A stretch of DNA of 63,308 nucleotides from assembly GCA_035634255.1 (NCBI GenBank), contig DASQDI010000163.1:1-63308 (forward strand). Direction: 5' to 3'. Positions 42,742 through 52,843 of the stretch are shown here, one piece after another. The stretch's first letter is position 1, and the number at the start of each line of letters is the position of its first letter. Both the position numbers and the translations under genes were made by a program. This DNA is from DATLMR01 sp035634255. GTDB taxonomy: Bacteria > Acidobacteriota > Blastocatellia > UBA7656. Under the pieces are notes generated by a model. That model was not told the DNA's origin. It saw nothing but the letters and a program-made list of their open reading frames with translations, and made no database searches.

Positions 42742-45195
42742 CTACACGCTCTTTATCCCCCAGACGTCTTTCGCGTATTCGAGGATGGTGCGGTCGCTTG
42801 AGAATTTGCCCACGCGCGCCACGTTCAGTATGGCCTTGCGCGCCCACACGTCGGCCTGATTGAACTCCCGGCCCACCCTCTCCTGCGCCTCGATGTAAGA
42901 GGGCAGGTCCGCGAGGTGGAAGTAATAGTCCCCGTTGTCGAGTATCGAATGGTAAATCCAGTCGAACAGGTCAGGCTCGTCCCTGCAGAAGAGGTCGGAG
43001 TTGAGCGCGTCCATCACGCGCTTCAGGTCGGGGTCGCTCTGGTAGTAGGCGCGCGGGCTGTAGGCGTGGGCCGCGCGCATCTCACGGATCTCCTCGGCCT
43101 TCAGGCCGAATATGAATATGTTCTCCTCGCCGACCTCTTCCTTGATCTCGATGTTCGCCCCGTCGAGGGTGCCGATGGTCAGGGCCCCGTTCATCGCGAA
43201 CTTCATGTTGCCGGTCCCCGAAGCCTCCATCCCGGCGGTCGATATCTGCTCGCTCAGGTCGGCGGCGGGGATGATGCACTCGGCGAGCGACACGCGGTAA
43301 TCGGGGATGAATACGACCTTGATCAGGCCGTCCACCCTCCGGTCGTTGTTGATGACCTCGCCCAGGTTGTTGATGAGCTTGATGATGTTTTTGGCGGCCC
43401 AGTAACTCGGCGCGGCCTTGCCCGCGAAGATGTAGGTGCGGGGCACGGTCGGCTGCTTCCCGTCTTCCACGAGGCAGAGGTACTCGTGAATGATGCGCAT
43501 GCAGTTGAGCAGCTGGCGCTTGTACTCGTGGACCCGCTTGACCTGAATGTCGAACAGGGAGTTCGGGTCCACGATCAGGTCGGTGGTGTTTCTGATGACT
43601 CCCGCGAGCCGCTCTTTGTTCGCGAGCTTGATGTTGGCGAACTCCCTCTGGAACTGCGGGGCGTCGGCGTAGGTCTCGAGCCCCCGCAGGCGGTCGAGCT
43701 CGGTGATCCAGTCGGGGCCGATCATCCTCGTGATCAGGGCGGCGAGCCGGGGGTTGGCCTTCAGGAGCCACCGCCTCTGCGTCACCCCGTTCGTCTTGTT
43801 GTTGAATTTCTCAGGCCAGAGGTCGTAGAAGTCCGAGGCGAGCGAGGTCTTTATCAACTCCGAATGGAGCGCGGCCACGCCGTTGACCGAGTGGCTCCCG
43901 ACCATCGCGAGGTGGGCCATGCGGACCTGCCGCTCCCCCGCAGGGTCGATGATCGACATCCGCTTTTGCCGCGCCTCGTCGCCGGGGAAGGCCTCCGACA
44001 CGCGCGCGAGGAAGCGCCGGTCTATCTCCTGGATGATCTGTAAGTGGCGCGGCAACAGGTGCTCGAACAGGGAGACGGGCCACCGCTCCAGGGCTTCGGG
44101 CAGCAGGGTGTGGTTCGTGTACCCGAGGGTCGCCTGGGTGATCTCCCACGCCTCGTTCCATTCCAGCCCCTGCTCGTCGAGGAGCGTCCGCATCAGCTCG
44201 ACCACCGCGAGCGAGGGGTGCGTGTCGTTAAGCTGGATAGCCACCCTGGAAGGGAAGTCCTCGAAGCCCGTGTGTTCGTTCAGGTACTTCCTGATTATGT
44301 CCTTGATCGCGCAGGCGACGAGGAAGTATTCCTGCAGCAGGCGGAGCTCCTTGCCCGCCTTCACCGAGTCCGACGGGTAGAGCACTTTCGAGATGGTCTC
44401 GGTCGCGATCTTCTGCTCGACCGCCTTCACGTAATCGCCCTGGTTGAATATCTCCATGTCGAACTCGTGGGACGAGCGGGCCGTGTAGAGCCTGAGGTAA
44501 TTGACCGTGCGGCCCCCGAAGCCCACGACCGGCATGTCGTAGGGGATGCCGATCACCTCCTTCCAGTCCACCCACCTCGACGAGTAGGAGCCGTCGGGCT
44601 TCTGGTAGTACTCGATGCGCCCGTAGACCTGCACCTTGCACTTTTCGTCGGGCCGGTGAATCTCCAGAGGGTTCCCGTATTCGAGCCAGTGGTCGGGCTT
44701 CTCTTTCTGGTAGCCGTTCTGAATCTCCTGCTTGAAGAGGCCGTACTCGTAGTTTATACCGTAGCCGCAGCCGGGCATGCCGAGCGTCGCGAGGGAGTCG
44801 AGGAAGCAGGCCGCGAGCCTGCCGAGGCCGCCGTTGCCGAGCGCCGCGTCGGGCTCTTTGGCCTCGACCTCGTCCAGGTCGTAGCCCATGCTCAGGAGGG
44901 CCTCGCGGCACAGGTCATGAATCCCGAGGTTATAAAGGTTGTTGTCGAGGGACCGGCCCATCAGGAATTCCATCGAGAGGTAGTAGAGCCGCTTCGCGCC
45001 GGCCTCCCTGTACCGCTCCTCGGTCTCCTTCATGACATCGATGAGCCGCTCCCGGACGGCCATGGTGACCGCGAGGAAGAGGTCGCGGTCCGACAACTCT
45101 TCGACCTTCTTGCCGAGCGTGTACCGCGCGTACCGGCAGATAGTTTCCTGAAAAGATGTTATGTCTATCGAAGACGTTACCGTTTCACAGGCCAT
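42742..45195 (-). CDS. glgP: Glycogen/starch (maltodextrin) phosphorylase
   Basis: The enzyme cleaves alpha-1,4-glucan ends with phosphate to give glucose-1-phosphate. At 817 residues it is full length for family GT35. The pyridoxal-phosphate lysine is near residue 665 in EASGTGNMKFAMNGALTIGT. Other family motifs are AALGNGGLGRLAACFLDSLA and QLNDTHPSLAVVELMR. GAGGG precedes the ATG by 9 bases. It is the promoter-proximal gene of a pair with the UMF1-type transporter. Confidence 0.95.
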   Translation of the reverse strand: MACETVTSSIDITSFQETICRYARYTLGKKVEELSDRDLFLAVTMAVRERLIDVMKETEERYREAGAKRLYYLSMEFLMGRSLDNNLYNLGIHDLCREALLSMGYDLDEVEAKEPDAALGNGGLGRLAACFLDSLATLGMPGCGYGINYEYGLFKQEIQNGYQKEKPDHWLEYGNPLEIHRPDEKCKVQVYGRIEYYQKPDGSYSSRWVDWKEVIGIPYDMPVVGFGGRTVNYLRLYTARSSHEFDMEIFNQGDYVKAVEQKIATETISKVLYPSDSVKAGKELRLLQEYFLVACAIKDIIRKYLNEHTGFEDFPSRVAIQLNDTHPSLAVVELMRTLLDEQGLEWNEAWEITQATLGYTNHTLLPEALERWPVSLFEHLLPRHLQIIQEIDRRFLARVSEAFPGDEARQKRMSIIDPAGERQVRMAHLAMVGSHSVNGVAALHSELIKTSLASDFYDLWPEKFNNKTNGVTQRRWLLKANPRLAALITRMIGPDWITELDRLRGLETYADAPQFQREFANIKLANKERLAGVIRNTTDLIVDPNSLFDIQVKRVHEYKRQLLNCMRIIHEYLCLVEDGKQPTVPRTYIFAGKAAPSYWAAKNIIKLINNLGEVINNDRRVDGLIKVVFIPDYRVSLAECIIPAADLSEQISTAGMEASGTGNMKFAMNGALTIGTLDGANIEIKEEVGEENIFIFGLKAEEIREMRAAHAYSPRAYYQSDPDLKRVMDALNSDLFCRDEPDLFDWIYHSILDNGDYYFHLADLPSYIEAQERVGREFNQADVWARKAILNVARVGKFSSDRTILEYAKDVWGIKSV

Positions 45196-45352
45196 CTGGT
45201 ATAACCCTCATAATTAATCCGTTAATCCACAGAGAGGCAGACGTAACCGCCCGAGTGCCGAGCTTATCTTCGAGAACCTGAGAGCCGAACAGCCGAATTA
45301 AGCGGAAAGCGTACAGCGATCAGGGCTCCCGCGCAAGAGCGGAGCGCCGCGC

Positions 45353-45844
45353 TCACCACTCGCCATCCGTCGCTTCCTCATCGCTCAGGCGCTGGTTCAG
45401 GGCCCGGTCGATGATGTTGCGCTGGTCGCGGCTCAAATCCGGGGGGAGGGAGTTGGGCGCAAACCAGTCGATGTGCTTCACCTCGAAGCTGTTGGCGCGC
45501 GCGCGACCCGAGGGGCGGCAGATGAATATTATCTCGACCTGATTCACATGCCTGAGCGTCCGCACGAAGGCGAGCTCCAGTTTTTCGATCTCAAGGTCGA
45601 CCTCTTCGCGCAGCTCGCGGCGGATCGCCTCTTCGGGCTGCTCCCCTTTGGATATGAAGCCTCCGGGAATCCCGAGCCCGCTGCCGACGCGGAAGACGTG
45701 CCTGAGCAGCAGGATGCGCCCCTCCCCGTCGACGACCACGGCCCCCGCCGTGACGGTGAAGCGCGCCTCAGAGACGTAGACCCCAAGGCGGCGCAGCCGC
45801 TTCGGCGCGCGCCTCCACAATATTCCGAGCACTTTCTTGAGCAT
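45353..45844 (-). CDS. Nudix hydrolase
   Basis: The 163-residue protein carries the Nudix box at about 61-83: GGFISKGEQPEEAIRRELRE then EVDL. All catalytic Glu residues (RE..EE) are present; the usual Gly near the end of the motif is Asp. Nudix enzymes hydrolyse nucleoside diphosphates linked to another group; the substrate here is not predictable. It is 70 bases downstream of the amine oxidase gene on the same strand. Confidence 0.9.
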   Translation of the reverse strand: MLKKVLGILWRRAPKRLRRLGVYVSEARFTVTAGAVVVDGEGRILLLRHVFRVGSGLGIPGGFISKGEQPEEAIRRELREEVDLEIEKLELAFVRTLRHVNQVEIIFICRPSGRARANSFEVKHIDWFAPNSLPPDLSRDQRNIIDRALNQRLSDEEATDGEW

Positions 45845-45914
45845 TGCTTTTCAGCTTACAACAGACGCGGGCGGGCGTGTAAGCGCGCGAGGCGCGCGGC
45901 GGGGGAGGGGCGGG

Positions 45915-47426
45915 TCAGCCCCGCGCCGCCGAGCTCACCGTGATGGCCTGCGCGCTTTCGGCTTCGTTGGCCTCGTCGGCGGCCCGGTTGCCGCTCTCCA
46001 GAGCGCCGTTCATCCAGCCGTGCCACGCGGAAGTGTGCTCGCCCGCGAAGTGGATTCGCCCTTCGGGGCGCTGTGCGATGGGGAGGAGGGAAGTCATCTG
46101 GCCCGGCTCGAAGTAGGCGAACGCGCCGCGCGCGAACGGGTCGTCGTGCCATACCTGGCTCGCGCCCCTCTCGAACCTGCTCGTCAGGTTCCCGAACAGG
46201 CTGTTCATCCGGCGGAGCACGAGGTCCTGCCGCTCGCCCTCCGACATAGCCCCGAGTTCGAGGGCCCGCGCGCCGCCCGCGTAGGAGGCGAGTATGCCGC
46301 GCTCCCCTCCCTGAGTCAGGGTCGGCGAGTAGGTATTCTGAATGATCAGGTCGGTATTGCCGTACCCGCTGAGCCCGTCCGTCTCCCATGCCTTCGAGCG
46401 GAATTGCAGGTACGTGCGCGTGACGGGCGTCAGCTTCAGTTCGCGTATGGCCCTCTGCTTGTCTTCGGGGAAGGCGGGGGAGACTTCGATCTCGTTGAGG
46501 ACCGGAAACGGCAGCGTGCAGATGACCCTGTCGGCGGTGATCGTTTGCGGCACCCCATTACTCAGGTACGTGACCGTGACGCCCGCGTCGTCCTGCTCGA
46601 TCCTCTGGACGACGCTCAGCTTCTTGAAATTCTTCTTCAGCTTCTTCTTGAAAGCGTTCGGCAACTGGTCGTTGCCCCCCATGATTTCGTAGAAGGGCGC
46701 GCCCGTCGCGATCTTTTCAGTCACCACGCCGTCGAGCGCCGAAAAGGAGTCGAGCCCGAAGCCGAGCAGCCCGAGCTGCGACGCCTCGATCAGGTCTACG
46801 GCCCCGTCGCTGGCCCCGCGGTCGAGCAGCAGTTGCTTCAGGGAGATCTGGTCGATCTCCCTCAGATTCTCCGGGGGCCAGTTGGCCCTGCGCGGGTCGC
46901 CCACGTCGCTCATAAAGTTCGAGAGGTAGAGCGCGGGGAGGTTGAAGACGCCCGCCTGCCGCTCGTTCGCCTTGAGGTTGAACGGGACGTTAGCCGCGCC
47001 GTCGCCCGCTATCCGGAACCGGCTTCCGCGAACGTGCGCGACCGATTCCAGCCCGAACTTGAAGGCCGGCCTGAGCGGGAGCTTGAAATCGCTCGCGTAG
47101 CCCCACGTGAAGTGATGGTCCTGAGGAAAGCTGATCGGCCCCGCCTCCGCGTAGAGCCCGTCCGAGAAGTTCCTGAGCGTGCGCACGCGGCCGCCCGGAT
47201 TCTTGCGCGCTTCGAGGATGGTGACCTGATGCCCCGCGCGCTTCAGCTCGTAAGCCGCCGCCAGGCCCGCGAGCCCCCCGCCGAGGACCACTATGTTTTT
47301 CGGCGCGCCCTGAAGCTTCAGGTTCCCGCGCGCCTGCGCCCGCGCGATGTTAGGAAAGAAGGCCAGGGAGGCCGCGGTGAAGCTGATCTCCTTGATGAAC
47401 TCGCGACGGTCGATGCGCCTGGGCAT
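45915..47426 (-). CDS. Tat-exported flavin amine oxidase
   Basis: The N-terminus has a twin-arginine signal (DRREFIKEISFTAASLAFFP; RRxFxK). The FAD Rossmann motif VVLGGGLAGLAAAYELKRAG follows at about residue 45, then GGRVRT, and the C-terminal FAD motif HFAGEHTSAWHGWMNGALES. This is the monoamine oxidase/phytoene-desaturase-like fold; oxidation of an amine in the periplasm is likely but the substrate is unknown. GGAGGAG precedes the ATG. 503 residues, normal. Confidence 0.9.
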   Translation of the reverse strand: MPRRIDRREFIKEISFTAASLAFFPNIARAQARGNLKLQGAPKNIVVLGGGLAGLAAAYELKRAGHQVTILEARKNPGGRVRTLRNFSDGLYAEAGPISFPQDHHFTWGYASDFKLPLRPAFKFGLESVAHVRGSRFRIAGDGAANVPFNLKANERQAGVFNLPALYLSNFMSDVGDPRRANWPPENLREIDQISLKQLLLDRGASDGAVDLIEASQLGLLGFGLDSFSALDGVVTEKIATGAPFYEIMGGNDQLPNAFKKKLKKNFKKLSVVQRIEQDDAGVTVTYLSNGVPQTITADRVICTLPFPVLNEIEVSPAFPEDKQRAIRELKLTPVTRTYLQFRSKAWETDGLSGYGNTDLIIQNTYSPTLTQGGERGILASYAGGARALELGAMSEGERQDLVLRRMNSLFGNLTSRFERGASQVWHDDPFARGAFAYFEPGQMTSLLPIAQRPEGRIHFAGEHTSAWHGWMNGALESGNRAADEANEAESAQAITVSSAARG

Positions 47427-47495
47427 AAGCTCCTCCTCCGTCCGGCATGCTACAGGTGCGACGGGGGCTTTTCAAGTGTTGAGTCAGTTGTCGAG

Positions 47496-49157
47496 TCACG
47501 GTTCGTTGATCGGCAGGTCGACCGTTATCGGGTTGTGGTCCGAGAGCCTGACGCTGAGCGCGTTGTTCAGCTTCTCGAGCGTCCGCGGGAAGTGGGGGGC
47601 CAGCCTGTACGGTTCCTTTTTGCCCCTCGGCTCTTTCGCGTAGGCTTTGACGAATATCCAGTCGAGCTTGTTCTTGCCGACCGACCAGAAAGTCCTGGGG
47701 GCCGAGCGGGTCGTCCTGAAGCCCTTGGTGATGCCGCGCTGGTTGGAGTTGGCTAAGGTCCCTTCGGTGCCGTTCACGGTGCGCGAGGCGTCGCCCCTGA
47801 AATCGAACCGGTAGCCGTCGTCGAACCGGAAGGCCTCGAGGTCTTTAAAAAAACCGGCCTCGTTGTTGGGCGCGAAAAACAGGACGCCCTTCGCGGTGGG
47901 GTCGTTCATCGTGCGCGCGTAGCTCACGACTTCCAGCAGGAAGTCGAATGCGGGTCCGAGCGGCATGAGGAACTTCAGCCCCCGCTTCGCCCAGAAGGTC
48001 TTGTCCTTGACCCGCTTCATGATCTCGTTGCGTATCGAGGTCGGCTCGTTGTTGAGGCCCGAAGTGTTGAAGTCGCCCGCGAGCACAACCGGGCCTTTTA
48101 TCCCCTTGATGATCGAGAGCACTTCCTTAGCCTGCCGCCTCCGCTCGGAGGGCTTGCACCGGTCTTCGAGATGGGTCGCCACCACGGTCAGCGTCTCGCC
48201 GGGCAGTTCGGGGACGTGAAGCTCGGCCAGCAGCACCATCCGCCCCCCGTGCCTGATCTCGCGCGGCACGTCCTGCATGAAGGCGATCTTGCCCAGAGTG
48301 CGCCGCGCGGATTCGGCTATCGACAGGCGCTTCTTCTCCTTCGAGTACCAGTCGTAAGGCTGGTACTTCAGGGGGACGAGCCGGGCCGTCCTGATCGGAA
48401 ACCGGCTCAGGATCGCCGTGCCGTGCAGGCCCAGGTACCGGTCCCGGTCCACCTCAACCAGCTGCTTCAGCCGCGCCTTCTCCCGGTTCGATGTCTCCTC
48501 TTTGAACTCCTCCGTGCCGAGGTTCAGGGGGTCGATCTCCAGAAACTCGACCCCGTAGACGTAATTCATTTTGAGTGCCGCGGCCATCTCTCGGGTCACG
48601 TCCCTGTATTCGGTCCTCTTCAACCCGAGGTCCGCTTCGTTGAGCACGAGAACGTCTACCGACCTGAGTGCTTCCAGCTCTTCGACGATGTCGCGCCGCC
48701 TGACGGCCGAGTGGCCGGGCTTGAGCTGGCGGAGGAACTCTTCGGGGGATTCGATGGCCAGCTTCATCTTATCCATGTGGAAGCCGCGCTGGACATTCCA
48801 GAAGCCGACGCGGACGAACGGGCCTATCTTGCCCCCGGCCGCGAACGAGGGCGGAACGTCGCCGCGGTAAGCTTCATTGCTGATGAAGGGGGTCGTGAGC
48901 AGGGCGTTGACCTTGGGCAGAAGGGTTGGACGGGGACCCGATGGCCCGTCGAGCGCCAGCAATTCATCATAGGTCAGGGTCTCGGGCGCGCGGTAATAAG
49001 TGAAAGGTGTGGGCGGGTCCGCAACCGGATCGTTCGCCTTCGCCGCCGCGCCGGGTAATAAAGAAGCGCTGGCGAAGAGGGCCGAGAGGATGAAAGCGAG
49101 GACGCATCGAACGCTTAATCTGTCCGTCCGGGAGATCGAGGTCCGGGGTGAGGTCAT
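47496..49157 (-). CDS. Exported endonuclease/exonuclease/phosphatase-family protein
   Basis: A signal peptide (hydrophobic at about 17-38, ending AAAKA) precedes an EEP fold. Conserved motifs are VGFWNVQRG, VLVLNEADLG (metal Glu), HGTAILSRFPI, VVATHLE, VVLAGDFNTSG and LSDHNPITVDL at the C-terminus. These cover the metal and catalytic Asp/His sites, so activity on a phosphodiester (nucleic acid, lipid or sugar phosphate) is likely. A TATAAT on the minus strand (49183-49178) lies 21 bases before the start with no clear -35 box. Confidence 0.85.
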   Translation of the reverse strand: MTSPRTSISRTDRLSVRCVLAFILSALFASASLLPGAAAKANDPVADPPTPFTYYRAPETLTYDELLALDGPSGPRPTLLPKVNALLTTPFISNEAYRGDVPPSFAAGGKIGPFVRVGFWNVQRGFHMDKMKLAIESPEEFLRQLKPGHSAVRRRDIVEELEALRSVDVLVLNEADLGLKRTEYRDVTREMAAALKMNYVYGVEFLEIDPLNLGTEEFKEETSNREKARLKQLVEVDRDRYLGLHGTAILSRFPIRTARLVPLKYQPYDWYSKEKKRLSIAESARRTLGKIAFMQDVPREIRHGGRMVLLAELHVPELPGETLTVVATHLEDRCKPSERRRQAKEVLSIIKGIKGPVVLAGDFNTSGLNNEPTSIRNEIMKRVKDKTFWAKRGLKFLMPLGPAFDFLLEVVSYARTMNDPTAKGVLFFAPNNEAGFFKDLEAFRFDDGYRFDFRGDASRTVNGTEGTLANSNQRGITKGFRTTRSAPRTFWSVGKNKLDWIFVKAYAKEPRGKKEPYRLAPHFPRTLEKLNNALSVRLSDHNPITVDLPINEP

Positions 49158-49454
49158 CAGTTTCCTTCGACGCTTGAATTATAGGCCGCGCCAGGGACGG
49201 GCCTTTACTGAGAGACGGCGGCTCGAATTAACTTTGCGCGTCACACTCGGGAAGTGGTGAGCAAATCTTATTCCCCGGCCCCCGAATCTGATCGGAGGCC
49301 GTAAAATTGATGTATTGCTTGAAATAATGGGCGCGGGGAATGGAGGGGTCAATCGCGCATGGCACGATTTCGTATGGTTCTGCTCACGCGCCCTACGCTT
49401 TGGAGCTATGCAGGCTCTCCCGGATACCTTTTCGTCCGATTCTCTCAAGCCCTG

Positions 49455-50690
49455 TCAGATCTCTTCCGCCCGCAGGGTGCCCGCGTCCCCGCGCAGGCCC
49501 TCGCCGCGGTTCGCCTCCTTGCGCATGACGGGGGGCTGCGCGCCTATCTTCGAGAAGAGCTTTTTCTTAATCAGCTCGTCGTAAAGCTGCCATTTCATGC
49601 GCACGAGATCGTCGTCTTTTATGGCGGCGAGGAAGCCGATGGGTATCTCGAAGCCGCCCGCGCCGCGCCGCCCGCCCCCGTAGTACCGCCCCGCCTCGGT
49701 CGCCCCGAGCGCTTCCTTCAGGAATTCGTCGGGGTTGAGCGTGACCTTGTTCGTGCGCATCGAGCCCACGACCATCTCGCGGTCGCTCTTGATGATGATC
49801 CCGTACACTATGGCCGTGTGGACGTTCTCTTCGGTCAGCAGGAAGTCGGCCGCCTGCGGTATGGAGTCGCGGTCCTCCATCCGTATGTAGCCGACGCCGG
49901 AGATCGAGTAGCTCTCCCTGATCTCCCTGTTCTCAAGCGCCTGCCGGATGACATCCATGACCTGTTTCGAGCGCTTGACCGACAGGATGTCTTCGAGGAG
50001 CGAGTGGTCCGTGAAGCGGGTGAGGAAGGTGGCCGCGTCGAACTCCTCCTCGCGCGCGCGCACGAGCCCGCTGGTCTCACTCCGGAGCCCGTGCATCAGG
50101 GCCGTCGCGAGCCGCACATGCTGCACGTCGCTCTTGTTCAGTTCGAGCAGGCCTTCGCGGATGTATTCGGTGTAGATGGTGGCGGTCGCCCCGATCTTTC
50201 TGATGTCAGTGAAGGGGGCCGATATCCGGTCCTGCCGCTCGTGGTGGTCCACGATGACGAGCGGCTTCACGCCCGCCGCGTCGAACCGGTCGGTCAGGGC
50301 GGCGGTCGTGCCCTGGTTGTCGACGAAGACCGTCCCCTGGTACCGCTTGAGGTCGTCGCCCTCGCTGTAGCGCAATATCTCGATGTCGGTCAGCTGCACG
50401 AGCGCCAGGTTCTCCTGATGGCTTATCCGGCCCTCGTAGACGATGTCGCTGTCTATGCCGTAGCGCGACGCGATCATCTTGTGCGCCCAGGCGGACGAGA
50501 GGGCGTCGGGGTCGGGGTAATCCTGCATGACTATGGCGTGCTTCTCATTCCTGTGCGCTTCGAGCAGCGCCGCGAGCTCCCGGGCTTTGCTCTTTGGCCG
50601 CCCGTCCGAAGCCTGCTCGGCCGGCTCTTCCCTCACCTCTTTGATTGCCTCTTTCCCCACTTCTTTAAGTGCCCTGCGATCTATGGACAT
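49455..50690 (-). CDS. DHH-family phosphoesterase (NrnA/RecJ-like)
   Basis: Motif I is MQDYPDPDALSSAWA (about 55-69), the DHH motif is IVDHHERQ, and the DHHA1 domain ends with GGGRRGAGGFEIPIGF. These features match nanoRNase/pAp phosphatase-type enzymes that degrade short oligonucleotides or cyclic dinucleotides. At 411 residues it is longer than NrnA because of a charged N-terminal 45 residues and a C-terminal tail. GAGGAG lies 8 bases before the ATG. Confidence 0.88.
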   Translation of the reverse strand: MSIDRRALKEVGKEAIKEVREEPAEQASDGRPKSKARELAALLEAHRNEKHAIVMQDYPDPDALSSAWAHKMIASRYGIDSDIVYEGRISHQENLALVQLTDIEILRYSEGDDLKRYQGTVFVDNQGTTAALTDRFDAAGVKPLVIVDHHERQDRISAPFTDIRKIGATATIYTEYIREGLLELNKSDVQHVRLATALMHGLRSETSGLVRAREEEFDAATFLTRFTDHSLLEDILSVKRSKQVMDVIRQALENREIRESYSISGVGYIRMEDRDSIPQAADFLLTEENVHTAIVYGIIIKSDREMVVGSMRTNKVTLNPDEFLKEALGATEAGRYYGGGRRGAGGFEIPIGFLAAIKDDDLVRMKWQLYDELIKKKLFSKIGAQPPVMRKEANRGEGLRGDAGTLRAEEI

Positions 50691-50885
50691 TTATCGTCTC
50701 CTCTCGTCTCTGCTTCTCGTGCGTGGGCGCGATCTCTGGCGTCTGTGTCTGTTCATCCGACCCGGTCGGGCAAGGCGGCCTGAAAAATCGGCCCGGCAGT
50801 GTCCGCGCCTGAAACAGTTGTCTGATTTTAGCTCCAAGCCTGCCCGGACACAACAGCGCTCCGGGGCCGCGTCGGGGCAGGCGGG

Positions 50886-51650
50886 TCAGCCCGCCCTCCG
50901 CGAGAGGCCGACGAGCTGCTTGAGCACGAGCCAGACGAAGACCGAATTCCCCACGAGGTAGCGCCGCCACAGCCTGCGCGGCTCCCTCATCAGGCGGTAG
51001 AACCATTCGAGCCCCGCGCTCTGCATCCACGCGGGCGCGCGGCGCGCGAGCCCGCTCAGGTGGTCGAAGCTGCCGCCGACCCCGAGCGCGAAGCGCACGC
51101 CCGTCCGGCGGAGGATCGAGCTTATCCAATACTCCTGCGTGGGCGAGCCCATCGCCACGAAGAGCAGGTCGGCCCCGCTCTCCCTGATCTTTTCGGCCAC
51201 CTGCTCCGACTCCTGCGCCCCGAAATAGCCGTTGCGGTACCCGGCCACGCGCAGGCGGGGGTAGAGCGCGGTGAACCGCTCCACCACCCGCGAGACCGAT
51301 TCGTCCTTCGCCCCGAGGAAGTAGACCGAGAGCCCCTTGCCAGCGGCGTGCCCGACGAGCCTGCCGAAGAGGTCGATCCCGGTGACCCGCCCCTTGAGCG
51401 GCCGGCCGAGCAGGCGCGAGGCCCACACGACCGACATGCCGTCGGCCGTGACGAGGTCCGCTTCCTCGATCACGCGGCGCAGGTTCTCCTCCCGGCTCGC
51501 CGCCGCGACCTTGGCCGCGTTGACCACGACCATGTAGTGCGGCCCGCCTTCTTCGAGAAAGCGGTCGATGCGCGCGATGGCCTCGGCCTCGCTCACGTTG
51601 TCGACCCGGACCCCGGCTATCTCTGACGCGCGCGACTCCCTCCCGCTCAT
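50886..51650 (-). CDS. WecG/TagA/CpsF-family glycosyltransferase
   Basis: The 254-residue protein has the family motifs VVVNAAKVAAASREENLRRV, LVTADGMSVVWASRLLG (with the catalytic Thr/Asp region) and FVAMGSPTQEYWI, GVGGSFDHLSG. GT26 enzymes transfer N-acetylmannosaminyl or similar residues onto undecaprenyl-linked intermediates on the inner face of the membrane. Its ATG overlaps the stop of the GT2 gene by 4 bases, so the two are translationally coupled in the polysaccharide cluster. Confidence 0.93.
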   Translation of the reverse strand: MSGRESRASEIAGVRVDNVSEAEAIARIDRFLEEGGPHYMVVVNAAKVAAASREENLRRVIEEADLVTADGMSVVWASRLLGRPLKGRVTGIDLFGRLVGHAAGKGLSVYFLGAKDESVSRVVERFTALYPRLRVAGYRNGYFGAQESEQVAEKIRESGADLLFVAMGSPTQEYWISSILRRTGVRFALGVGGSFDHLSGLARRAPAWMQSAGLEWFYRLMREPRRLWRRYLVGNSVFVWLVLKQLVGLSRRAG

Positions 51651-52672
51651 AGCTCCGCCGACCTGTCGAGGCCGTCTTCGAGGTTGATCGTTTCGCGGAT
51701 GAGGTAGGTGGGCTTATTCTGAGACTCGTGATAGGTGCGGACGATCATCTCCGCTAGCAGGCCCATGAAGATGAATTGAAAACCCATCGCGAACATTATC
51801 ATCGCGAGGGTCGCCAGAGGCATGCGGTTGAGGTGGACCGAGTGGACCAGCCTGTAAAAGATCGCCGTCATGAAGGAGGCGAACGATATGACCAGGCATA
51901 TCAGGCCCGCCGTGCCGAAGAGGTAGAGTGGCTTGGTCAGGTAGCTCGACATGAACTTTATGGTGATCAGGTCGAAGAGCACCTTGACCGTGCGCGACAG
52001 GCCGTACTTCGACACGCCCGCATTCCGGGGGTGGTGCGTGACCGGGATCTCCGTCACGCGCGCGCCTGCCCACTTCGCGTAGATCGGGATGAAGCGGTGC
52101 ATCTCCCCGTAAAGCCTCACGTCTACCATCACGTCGCGGCGGTAGGCTTTCAGGCTGCACCCGTAGTCATGGAGCGGCACGCCGCTTATGGCCGAGATGA
52201 GGCGGTTGGCCATCATCGACGGCACGCGGCGGGTGATCATCTTGTCCTTGCGGTCCTTACGCCAGCCGGAGACTACGTCGTAGCCCTGGTCGAGCTTCTC
52301 GAGCAGGCGGGTTATGTCCACGGGGTCGTTCTGAAGGTCGGCGTCCATCGGGATCAGGATGTCGCCGCGCGCGTGGTCGATGCCCGCGCTCATCGCGGCG
52401 GTCTGGCCGTAATTGCGCCGCAGGGCTATCACGCGGACGCGCGGGTCGCGCGAGGCTATCTCGCGCAGCCTCGAGAGGCTCCGGTCGGACGAGCCGTCGT
52501 CCACGTAGATTATCTCGTAAGTGCGGCCCAGTTTTTCGAGCGATTCGGTGAGCTTGACGTTGAGCGGCTCTATGTTGTCCTCCTCGTTGTACACGGGCAG
52601 GAAGACGGAAATCTCCGGCCTTATCCCCTCACTCTCAACTTCTCTTACGCTCTTTAAACGATATTCTTTCAT
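51647..52672 (-). CDS. Family 2 glycosyltransferase with two C-terminal membrane helices
   Basis: The GT2 domain begins ISVFLPVYNEEDNIEPLN and contains YVDDGSSDRS (Asp58, Asp59) and the metal site PMDADLQNDP. Two membrane helices lie at about 235-260 and 270-300. This layout is that of ArnC/dolichol-phosphate-mannose-synthase-like enzymes that load a sugar onto a polyprenyl phosphate. Coupled by a 4-base overlap to the WecG-type gene downstream. Confidence 0.93.
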   Translation of the reverse strand: MKEYRLKSVREVESEGIRPEISVFLPVYNEEDNIEPLNVKLTESLEKLGRTYEIIYVDDGSSDRSLSRLREIASRDPRVRVIALRRNYGQTAAMSAGIDHARGDILIPMDADLQNDPVDITRLLEKLDQGYDVVSGWRKDRKDKMITRRVPSMMANRLISAISGVPLHDYGCSLKAYRRDVMVDVRLYGEMHRFIPIYAKWAGARVTEIPVTHHPRNAGVSKYGLSRTVKVLFDLITIKFMSSYLTKPLYLFGTAGLICLVISFASFMTAIFYRLVHSVHLNRMPLATLAMIMFAMGFQFIFMGLLAEMIVRTYHESQNKPTYLIRETINLEDGLDRSAEL

Positions 52673-52789
52673 ACCAGACAGTGCCGAAGCAGGTCACCCA
52701 CTTTCACACCCTGGATCTTCAAACAACCGACCTGGTCCCGGCCTCAGGGCTCCTCGACATGTTCTGTAGCGCCAGCCGGAAATAGTAGC

Positions 52790-52843
52790 AGGGGCCGGGG
52801 GTCCGGGGCCAGGGGTCGGGGAAAGAAAGTCCCGCCCCCGCCT
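52790..52843. repeat. Degenerate convergent-repeat-like tract, copy D
   Basis: GGGGCCGGGGGTCCGGGGCC and AGGGGTCGGGGAAAG resemble the GGCCGGGGGTCAGGGAAG part of copy B. The tract sits at the 3' end of the CYTH gene but between two minus-strand genes, so it is a partial or decayed member at most. Confidence 0.4.
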
